A stretch of DNA of 5,023 nt from an uncultured Bacteroidales bacterium (GTDB taxonomy: Bacteria > Bacteroidota > Bacteroidia > Bacteroidales > UBA932), in contig CAJUEK010000085.1 in NCBI GenBank assembly GCA_910585445.1, positions 1 to 5,023 on the forward strand, written 5' to 3'. The position numbers and the translations under genes are program-made. Below the pieces are notes generated by a model, which saw only the letters and a list, made by a program, of their open reading frames with translations, did not search any database and was not told the DNA's origin. The first letter of the stretch is position 1. Every line of letters begins with the position of its first letter. Shown here one piece after another: positions 1 to 5,023 of this stretch.

Positions 1-79
1 CACTCTACATTCTCTCTTTGGGAGTGAGGTTAATCGGAGGATGCGCCTCCAGAATTTACTGACATAAAGAATCATTACA
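1..79 (+). other. Region upstream of traI, possible 3' end of a preceding gene
   Basis: Two + frames are open from the window edge: one ends at a TAA at 65-67, the other at a TGA at 60-62. Either could be the last roughly 20 codons of an upstream gene. In Bacteroidales tra operons, traG (the VirB4-like ATPase) or a small hypothetical gene usually precedes traI, but neither short peptide resembles a tail I recognise. The frame ending at 67 uses several AGG, CTA and TTA codons unlike the genes downstream, so the stretch may be a non-coding spacer. I see no Bacteroides-type promoter (a TTTG box followed about 20 bases later by TAnnTTTG). The last bases before the traI ATG are A-rich, as is common at Bacteroidota start sites. 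Confidence 0.35.
36..50 (+). other. Short inverted repeat (5-bp stem, 5-nt loop) ahead of traI
   Basis: GGAGG at 36-40 pairs with CCTCC at 46-50 around the loop ATGCG. The stem is short and no T-run follows, so it is not a convincing intrinsic terminator. It lies 30 bases before the traI start and could weakly structure the mRNA leader, or be chance. The GGAGG in the stem resembles a Shine-Dalgarno core, but it is too far from the traI ATG to serve it. An ATG at 41 would give only an eight-codon peptide ending at 67. Confidence 0.25.
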
Positions 80-718
80 ATGATAAGACTGAAAATTATA
101 ATTCCCGTGGTCGCGGTGCTGATGTTCCTCTGCGCCGGCAAAGCTCACGCGCAGTGGACGGTCATCGACCCCTCCAACATAGCGCAGAGCATCGTGAACA
201 ACTCCAAGTCGCTTGTCCACGAGTCGAAGACGGCGACGCACATGGTAAAGTCGTTTCAGGAGACGGTAAAGATTTATGAGCAGGGAAAGAAATATTACGA
301 TGCCCTGCGCTCTGTCAACAATCTTGTCCGCGATGCCCGCAAGGTGCAGCAGACAGTCCTGATGCTCGGCGACATAAGCGAGACCTATGTGACGAATTTC
401 CGCAAGATGCTCTCTGACCCGAATTTCACAGCCTCGGAACTGTCGGCAATCGCATCCGGCTATACCCGCCTTCTCGAAGAAGCCAACGGCGTGTTGGGCG
501 AACTGAAGAACGTGGTGAACATCACCACCATGTCGATGACCGACAAGGACAGGATGGATATTGTGGACAGGTGCTATAAGGAGATGAGCCGCTACCGTAA
601 CCTGACCTCTTATTTCACCAACAAGAATATCTCCGTGTCCTATCTGCGGGCAAAGAAGAAGGCTGATACTCAGCGTGTGATAAACCTTTACGGCAAGGGG
701 GCCGAAAGATACTGGTGA
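80..718 (+). CDS. traI: Conjugative transposon protein TraI (DUF4141, VirB5/TrbJ-like)
   Basis: This 212-residue protein is an exported component of the conjugative type IV secretion apparatus. Residues 1-24 form a clear signal peptide: basic start, hydrophobic core at about 6-19, then a KAHA-Q junction with cleavage predicted after Ala24. The mature protein opens with QWTVIDPSNIAQ, which matches the QWxVxDPxNxAQ pattern found at the mature start of TrbJ/VirB5-type proteins. The rest looks mostly alpha-helical, with hydrophilic, charged stretches at about 36-90 and 110-160, and ends in a short basic/aromatic tail. VirB5 relatives are minor pilus or adhesin-like subunits; that role here is inference. 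The ATG at 80 is chosen because it starts exactly at the signal peptide. The gene overlaps the start of traJ by 4 bp, which points to translational coupling. Family assignment is confident; the exact function is not. Confidence 0.93.
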   Translation: MIRLKIIIPVVAVLMFLCAGKAHAQWTVIDPSNIAQSIVNNSKSLVHESKTATHMVKSFQETVKIYEQGKKYYDALRSVNNLVRDARKVQQTVLMLGDISETYVTNFRKMLSDPNFTASELSAIASGYTRLLEEANGVLGELKNVVNITTMSMTDKDRMDIVDRCYKEMSRYRNLTSYFTNKNISVSYLRAKKKADTQRVINLYGKGAERYW

Positions 719-1731
719 TTATGCTCTGCGCGATAGATTTCTCTAATCTCCATACGATTCTGCGCTCGCTCTATGACGAGATGATGCCTCTGTGTTCCGA
801 CATGGCGGGTGTCGCGCAGGGAATCGCCGGACTCGGCGCGCTGTTCTATGTCGCCTACCGGGTATGGCAGGCCCTCGCAAGGGCTGAACCGATTGATGTG
901 TTCCCGCTGCTGCGCCCGTTTGCAATAGGATTCTGTATCATGTTCTTCCCGACCGTGGTGCTTGGCACGATAAACTCCGTGATGTCGCCTATCGTTCAGG
1001 GAACCGCCGGTATGCTGGAAGGTCAGACCCTCGATATGCAGAAATACCGTGAGGAGAAGGACAGGCTGGAATACGAGGCGATGATGCGCGATCCATCAAC
1101 TGCGTATCTTGTCGATGACGCGGAGTTTGACCGCCAGATTGACGAACTGGGCGTGACGGAGGTAGGCACAGCCGCAGGTATGTATATAGAGCGCGGTATG
1201 TACAAAGTGAAGAAAGCCATTCAGAATTTCTTTCGTGAGCTTCTGGAGCTGCTCTTTCAGGCCGCCTCTCTGACTATCGACACCATAAGGACTTTCTTCC
1301 TGATAGTCCTCGCCATCCTCGGCCCGATAAGTTTTGCGATTTCGGTGTGGGACGGGTTCCAGAACACCCTTGTCCAGTGGATATGCCGCTATATCCAGAC
1401 CTACCTATGGCTGCCGGTGGCAGACCTGTTTTCGACGATTCTGGCGAAAATACAAGTGCTGATGTTGCAGAACGACATTTCGGAGCTGACAAACAATCCT
1501 AATGTCGATATTGACGGGAGCAACACCGCGTATATCCTATTTATGATAATCGGAATCATCGGGTATTTCACAATCCCGACGGTTGCAGGATGGATCATTC
1601 AGGCCGGAGGCATGGGCAGCTATAACCGTGCGGTCAACAATACGGCTATGCAGGCCGGTTCCGCTGCCGGAAGTGTCGGCGGTGCGGTTGCCGGAAATGT
1701 GGCCGGTCGTGTCGGCAAACTATTGAAATAA
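715..1731 (+). CDS. traJ: Conjugative transposon protein TraJ (VirB6-like polytopic inner-membrane protein)
   Basis: This is an integral inner-membrane protein of the transfer channel, counterpart of VirB6/TrbL. Hydrophobic segments lie at about residues 31-50, 68-90, 175-190, 192-212, 225-250 and 272-296. A charged loop of about 70 residues separates the second and third. The tail after about residue 297 is rich in Gly and Ala and ends in a basic GRVGKLLK. Highly recognisable family stretches include EPIDVFPLLRPFA (58-70), SVWDGFQNTL (210-219) and IPTVAGWIIQAGGMG (287-301). Length is normal for the family. The longest frame begins with GTG at 715, overlapping the traI stop as GTGA. An ATG at 721, two codons in, is an equally good or better start and leaves a 2-bp gap. 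An 18-bp spacer separates it from traK. Confidence 0.95.
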   Translation: MIMLCAIDFSNLHTILRSLYDEMMPLCSDMAGVAQGIAGLGALFYVAYRVWQALARAEPIDVFPLLRPFAIGFCIMFFPTVVLGTINSVMSPIVQGTAGMLEGQTLDMQKYREEKDRLEYEAMMRDPSTAYLVDDAEFDRQIDELGVTEVGTAAGMYIERGMYKVKKAIQNFFRELLELLFQAASLTIDTIRTFFLIVLAILGPISFAISVWDGFQNTLVQWICRYIQTYLWLPVADLFSTILAKIQVLMLQNDISELTNNPNVDIDGSNTAYILFMIIGIIGYFTIPTVAGWIIQAGGMGSYNRAVNNTAMQAGSAAGSVGGAVAGNVAGRVGKLLK

Positions 1732-1749
1732 CATTCCAACACTGATTAA

Positions 1750-2373
1750 ATGGAGTTCAAATCACTCAGGAACATAGAATCGTCTTTCCGCCAGATACGT
1801 CTGTTCGGGATAGTGTTCGTGGCGATGTGCGCGGTGGTGGTCTCGGTGGCTCTGATTGCGGCATTCAATTTCGCCGAGCGTCAGCGGGAGAAGATTTATG
1901 TCCTTGACAACGGCAAGAGCCTGATGCTGGCTCTGTCGCAGGACATGAGCCAGAACCGTCCCGCCGAGGCGCGGGAACATGTGCGTCGCTTCCATGAGCT
2001 GTTCTTCTCGCTCTCCCCGGACAAGTCGGCGATCGAGCATAACATCAACCGTGCGCTGATTCTATCGGACAAAAGCGCTTACAACTACTATTCGGATTAT
2101 TCCGAGAAGGGTTACTACAACCGCATAATTTCGGGAAACATCAATCAGGTGTGTCAGGTTGACAGCGTGGTGTGCGATTTCAACAATTACCCCTATGTGG
2201 CCCGGACTTATGCCCGCCAGATGATTATCCGCCAGAGCAACGTGACCGAGAGAAGCCTCGTGACGGTGTGCCGCCTCACTAACTCGTCGCGCTCCGACGA
2301 CAATCCCAACGGGTTTATCATCGAGAATTTCAATATCCTTGAGAACAAGGACATATCAACGGTAAAACGATAA
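1750..2373 (+). CDS. traK: Conjugative transposon protein TraK (VirB8-like)
   Basis: This 207-residue bitopic inner-membrane protein has a short cytoplasmic N-terminus (about 1-16), one membrane segment at about 17-39, and a periplasmic domain from about 40 to the end. The layout is that of VirB8, whose periplasmic domain has an NTF2-like fold and nucleates assembly of the secretion channel. The sequence is strongly family-like: YVLDNGKSLMLALSQD (50-65), QNRPAEAREHVRRFHELFF (68-86), EKGYYNRIISGNINQ (119-133), and a C-terminus ending in ENFNILENKDI. Mature-domain cysteines at 135, 142 and 174 are visible; whether any form a disulfide is unknown. The ATG at 1750 follows an A-rich tract and gives the expected N-terminus MEFKSLRNIESSFRQIRLFG. 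The gene lies 18 bp after traJ and 3 bp before traL, consistent with one transcript. Confidence 0.96.
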   Translation: MEFKSLRNIESSFRQIRLFGIVFVAMCAVVVSVALIAAFNFAERQREKIYVLDNGKSLMLALSQDMSQNRPAEAREHVRRFHELFFSLSPDKSAIEHNINRALILSDKSAYNYYSDYSEKGYYNRIISGNINQVCQVDSVVCDFNNYPYVARTYARQMIIRQSNVTERSLVTVCRLTNSSRSDDNPNGFIIENFNILENKDISTVKR

Positions 2374-2376
2374 CCG

Positions 2377-2721
2377 ATGAATAAATTTCATTCAATACGC
2401 TCCGCTATATATAATAAGGTGTGGGGCAGACCGAAATCGGCGCTGGGTGCGTATCTGCGCCGCAAGTGCGACAGCATCCCTGCAAAACGCAGGCTTACAC
2501 TGATAACTGTCCTGCTTTCCCTGTTCATCATCACCGCTTTCTTCGTGTTCGGCAACGCCTGTTACCGCATAGGGCGCGGACAGGCCTTGATGGAGAGAAT
2601 GGAGCCGGAACACATAGAGGGTCTGGAACTGCCCGGTTTCGACAACGGCGATACGCCGGATATAGGTCAATTAAAGATGTCCGCTTATGAACTTTCAGGA
2701 ATTGAAAACGAGAATCAATGA
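2377..2721 (+). CDS. traL: Conjugative transposon protein TraL (DUF3989-type small membrane protein)
   Basis: This 114-residue protein has a basic N-terminal region (about 1-39), one membrane helix at about 40-60, and a short acidic C-terminal part that should be periplasmic by the positive-inside rule. After the helix come a YRIGRGQA-like segment and the motif EPEHIEGLELP (76-86), which I recognise from TraL proteins of Bacteroides conjugative transposons. Position between traK and traM supports the call. It has no clear VirB counterpart, so its role in the transfer machine is unassigned; a small assembly or stabilising subunit is a guess. Its last 35 bp overlap the start of traM in another frame. 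The start at 2377 is 3 bp after the traK stop. The N-terminal extension before the helix looks slightly longer than in TraL proteins I remember, but no better downstream start is visible. Confidence 0.88.
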   Translation: MNKFHSIRSAIYNKVWGRPKSALGAYLRRKCDSIPAKRRLTLITVLLSLFIITAFFVFGNACYRIGRGQALMERMEPEHIEGLELPGFDNGDTPDIGQLKMSAYELSGIENENQ

Positions 2722-3898
2722 CTGGTTTGAATCAAAATCGGCTGCCGAGAGGCAGAAAATGAAGAAATACCTGCTTGTCATTCCCGGCGCGGCGATCATC
2801 TTCCTCGGCTCGATGTGGCTTATCTTCGGCTCGTATATGTCTGACGACAGTGCGGAAAAGGGAAAGGCCAACATGGAGCTGCCCGACGGGGACAGCGACA
2901 AGTTGCAGGGCAACAAGCTCAAAGCGCTTGCCGAGGCGGAGATGCAGAAGGAGAAAGCCCGACAGGACAGCATTTTGAGTGCCGCCTCCGTAAGACAGGA
3001 TTCCGTACCGACGGATACAATGGCTGCTCCCGTACCCTCCCCGATTGAACAGTCGGCCCAAAAGTATCAGGAGGTACAGGCTTCGCTCGATGACTTTTTC
3101 GTGCCGGAAAACTCCGATGCTGTCCGCATGGCGGAAATGCTGGAACGGATTGACGAGCTGGAGGCGCAGAACGCTATGGCGGCGCAACAGGCACAGCAGC
3201 CGGACCAGATGGAGCTTCTTGAACGCTCTTATCAGCTTGCGGCGCAATATATGGGCAACGGCAATGCCGTGAATCCCGCTCCGGCGCAGACGGTGGAGGA
3301 AAAGGGCAAAAGGAATGTCCAGCCGGTCGCGCAGGTAAAGAGGAATGTCGTATCGACGCTTTCATCCTCTGCCGTCGGACGCGGTTTCAATACCTCGGTA
3401 GGGGCAAAGGCAACAAGTCCGAAGAACACAATTGCCGCTGTCGTGGCAGGGAACCAGAGCGTTACCGACGGGCAGACTGTCAGGCTCCGGATTGTGGAAC
3501 CGATGTGGATAGGAAGCCGCCTTGTTCCACGCAACACAACAGTTGTCGGTGCCGCGAGATTGCAGGGCGAGAGGCTTGAAATTGCTGTGTCCTCGGTGGA
3601 GTGCGAAGGCTCCGTGTATGAGGTGGAGCTGACGGTGTATGATACCGACGGACAGGAGGGAATCAATATCCCCAATTCTATGGAGTCGGACGCTCTGCAC
3701 GAGATCGGCGCCAACATGGGGTCAACGATGGGCAGTTCGATAAATATCTCCACCGATGCCGGTGCGCAGATTGCCTCCGATGTGGGGCGCGGACTTATCA
3801 ACGGTGTCAGCCAGTATCTGACAAAGAAGATGCGGACCGTGAAAGTCCACCTGAAATCCGGATACCGGGTAATGCTTCATCAGCCTGAAGATGTGTAA
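2687..3898 (+). CDS. traM: Conjugative transposon protein TraM (VirB10/TrbI-like)
   Basis: This 403-residue protein is the envelope-spanning VirB10-like subunit that links inner-membrane machinery to the outer-membrane core. It has a short cytoplasmic head (1-26), one membrane helix at about 27-50, and then a long hydrophilic periplasmic linker. The linker holds charged, Gln- and Ala-rich, probably coiled-coil stretches (about 75-100 and 145-188). A conserved C-terminal domain spans about 230-400. That domain carries family signatures: NTIAAVVAGNQSVTDGQTVRLR (parts of 247-268), PRNTTVVGAARLQGERL (281-297), YDTDGQEGI (318-326) and KKMRTVKVHLKSGYRVML (380-397). The ATG at 2687 is preferred over the in-frame ATG at 2759 because it gives the cytoplasmic head expected before the helix and because tra genes here are tightly packed. 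It overlaps traL by 35 bp. An 18-bp A-rich spacer leads to traN. Confidence 0.95.
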   Translation: MNFQELKTRINDWFESKSAAERQKMKKYLLVIPGAAIIFLGSMWLIFGSYMSDDSAEKGKANMELPDGDSDKLQGNKLKALAEAEMQKEKARQDSILSAASVRQDSVPTDTMAAPVPSPIEQSAQKYQEVQASLDDFFVPENSDAVRMAEMLERIDELEAQNAMAAQQAQQPDQMELLERSYQLAAQYMGNGNAVNPAPAQTVEEKGKRNVQPVAQVKRNVVSTLSSSAVGRGFNTSVGAKATSPKNTIAAVVAGNQSVTDGQTVRLRIVEPMWIGSRLVPRNTTVVGAARLQGERLEIAVSSVECEGSVYEVELTVYDTDGQEGINIPNSMESDALHEIGANMGSTMGSSINISTDAGAQIASDVGRGLINGVSQYLTKKMRTVKVHLKSGYRVMLHQPEDV

Positions 3899-3916
3899 CC
3901 AAAACAGAAAACTATT

Positions 3917-4927
3917 ATGAATTTCAAGACTATAATTCTTTTCCTTGCCGCCGTTATAGGCATGGCTTCCTCGGCGTTTGCCAAGACCAAAGCGGTCAAA
4001 AACACCGATAACGATGTGTCGTCTGACACTGAGCAGGTGGCAGAACACGACATCAACGTGTACGGTTCCGGCTACACCGACGGAGACAAGTTCGAGGGTC
4101 TGACGCGCAAGGTCGGTTTTGACCGCATGATTCCCCCTCACGCTCTGGAAGTGGCGTTCAACAAGACTACCCATGTCATTTTCCCGTCGGAAATCGTGTA
4201 TGTAGATTTGGGCGACGAGAATCTTGTGGCAGGGCTGGCCGACGGCGCGAAAAACGTGTTGCGTGTGAAGTCGGCTGTCAAGTCGTTCAAGTCCGAGACT
4301 AATCTCACGGTTATTACCGATGACGGATGTTTCTTCACCTTTAACGTGAAATTCGCAAAGGAGCCGCTTTTGCTCAATATAGAGATGACCGACTTTATCC
4401 ACGACGGGGAGGCGGTCAACCGTCCAAACAACGCGCAGGAGATATTCTTGGAGCGTCTGGGTCAGGAGTCGCCGATGCTTGTAAAGCTGATTATGAAGTC
4501 AATATACAAGCAGGACAAGCGCGAAATCAAGCATATAGGCTCCAAGCGTTTCGGTGTGCAGTTCATTCTGAAAAGCATATATACCAACAACGGCCTTCTC
4601 TACTTCCACACAGAACTGAAGAATACATCGAATATCGCTTTCGATATTGATTACATCTCGTTCAAGATAGTCGATAAGAAGGTTGTCAAACGAACCGCCA
4701 TGCAGGAGCAGGTGCTGGAGCCGCTACGTGCCCAGAACTATGTGACGGTGGTCAGCGGCAAGAAATCGGAGAGAACGGTGTTTGCCCTTGAGAAATTCAC
4801 TATCCCCGACGACAAGCAGCTTGTCATCGAGGTCGCGGAGAAGGAAGGGGGCCGCAATCAGTCTTTCGTGGTCGAGAACGGCGATATTGTCCGCGCAAAT
4901 GTAATTGACGAGCTTTCAATTCAGTAA
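3917..4927 (+). CDS. traN: Conjugative transposon protein TraN (DUF4138, VirB9-like)
   Basis: This 336-residue exported protein is the VirB9-like partner of TraM in the periplasmic/outer-membrane core. A signal peptide covers residues 1-22: Lys4, hydrophobic core 5-17, then an AFA-K junction with cleavage predicted after Ala22. No lipobox cysteine is present at the junction, so it is not predicted to be a lipoprotein. A variable, charged segment follows to about 70. The conserved N-terminal domain includes TTHVIFPSEIVYVDLG (84-99), a GAKNVLRVKSAVKSF stretch (110-124), and SETNLTVITDDGCFFTFNVKF (parts of 126-146), all typical of TraN. The C-terminal half (about 205-325) looks like a beta-rich domain, as in VirB9, which binds VirB10 through that region. 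Transfer of that binding role to TraN and TraM is inference. The start at 3917 is fixed by the signal peptide and the A-rich upstream sequence. Confidence 0.95.
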   Translation: MNFKTIILFLAAVIGMASSAFAKTKAVKNTDNDVSSDTEQVAEHDINVYGSGYTDGDKFEGLTRKVGFDRMIPPHALEVAFNKTTHVIFPSEIVYVDLGDENLVAGLADGAKNVLRVKSAVKSFKSETNLTVITDDGCFFTFNVKFAKEPLLLNIEMTDFIHDGEAVNRPNNAQEIFLERLGQESPMLVKLIMKSIYKQDKREIKHIGSKRFGVQFILKSIYTNNGLLYFHTELKNTSNIAFDIDYISFKIVDKKVVKRTAMQEQVLEPLRAQNYVTVVSGKKSERTVFALEKFTIPDDKQLVIEVAEKEGGRNQSFVVENGDIVRANVIDELSIQ

Positions 4928-4937
4928 ACATCAGCTT

Positions 4938-5023
4938 ATGAAGAAGATTCTTATAATCTTCGCTGCCATGCTCACCCTCTTCGGAGGGCGGGCAATGGCC
5001 CAGCGATGCCTCCCCGGAATGTC
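4938..5023 (+). CDS. traO: Conjugative transposon protein TraO, 5' end only
   Basis: The ATG at 4938, 10 bp after the traN stop, opens a frame that runs off the window edge after 28 full codons. The visible peptide starts MKKILIIFAAMLTLFGG and continues to an AMA-Q junction, a standard signal peptide with cleavage predicted after Ala21. The mature start QRCLPGM matches the QRCLP opening that I recall from TraO proteins of Bacteroides conjugative transposons, and traO is the expected gene after traN. The cysteine at residue 24 is not in a lipobox setting, so a lipoprotein is unlikely. TraO has no firmly assigned biochemical role; it is required for, or associated with, the transfer apparatus in this element family. 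Most of the gene is outside the window. Confidence 0.85.
   Translation, partial: MKKILIIFAAMLTLFGGRAMAQRCLPGM

Noticed and set aside
17..38. Possible Bacteroides promoter (TTTG at 17-20) ahead of traI
   Set aside because: No TAnnTTTG box follows at the required spacing; the nearest TA-containing stretch at 31-38 does not match.
119..135. Possible lipoprotein signal at Cys18 of TraI
   Set aside because: The cysteine is preceded by Phe-Leu rather than a small residue and lies in the hydrophobic core; the AHA-Q junction is a much better signal peptidase I site.
2732..3247. 171-codon minus-strand open frame opposite the TraM N-terminal half
   Set aside because: It is rich in Arg, Leu and His with no motif, and is fully explained as a shadow of traM.
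3232..3801. 189-codon minus-strand open frame opposite the conserved TraM domain
   Set aside because: It is antisense to the best-conserved part of TraM, its composition is heavy in Ser, Pro and Thr as expected from the complement of that coding strand, and no upstream signals support it.
3722..4402. 226-codon minus-strand open frame across the traM-traN junction
   Set aside because: It lies opposite two strongly recognisable tra genes, has no recognisable domain and is rich in His, Arg and Val in a way typical of antisense shadows.
4631..4648. Perfect 7-bp inverted repeat (AATATCG, 4-nt loop, CGATATT) inside traN
   Set aside because: It lies in the middle of a conserved coding region, is A/T-rich and lacks a T-run, so it does not look like a terminator; chance from codon choice is the simplest explanation.
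80..5023. A hidden cargo, defence or novel system within the operon
   Set aside because: All coding space from 80 onward is taken up by traI to traO with gaps of 18 bp or less, and each protein matches a known conjugation family.

Overview
The window is a piece of a conjugative transfer operon from a Bacteroidota (Bacteroidales) integrative and conjugative element, of the CTnDOT/Bacteroides tra type. Six complete genes and one truncated gene, all on the + strand, read in the canonical order traI-traJ-traK-traL-traM-traN-traO. The assignment rests on protein sequences that match what I remember of these families, on gene order and on gene sizes; no database search was run. Base composition is moderate (by eye about 50% G+C) and even across the window. 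That would fit a gut Bacteroidales host, but the genus cannot be fixed from this stretch. Gene starts are preceded by A-rich sequence rather than strong Shine-Dalgarno motifs, as is usual in Bacteroidota.

Layout: 1-79 is the tail of whatever precedes traI, with a small hairpin and no gene I can name. 80-718 is traI (secreted VirB5/TrbJ-like protein). 715-1731 is traJ (polytopic VirB6-like inner-membrane protein), overlapping traI by 4 bp. 1750-2373 is traK (VirB8-like). 2377-2721 is traL (small single-pass membrane protein). 2687-3898 is traM (VirB10-like), overlapping traL by 35 bp. 3917-4927 is traN (VirB9-like). 4938 to the window edge is the first 28 codons of traO. All gaps between genes are 18 bp or less, and I see no internal promoter or terminator, so this looks like one polycistronic transcript that begins upstream of the window and runs past its end.

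Together the genes encode the membrane-spanning core of a type IV secretion system for DNA transfer. TraJ, TraK and TraL lie in the inner membrane, TraM spans from the inner membrane through the periplasm towards the outer membrane, TraN is its periplasmic/outer-membrane partner, and TraI is an exported component probably tied to the pilus or channel. The ATPase (TraG), the relaxase and coupling protein, and the integration genes lie outside the window.

I find no cargo gene, defence system, insertion sequence, RNA gene or CRISPR array. The window is a well-preserved conjugation module and not a new system; the findings below are second-look points within it.
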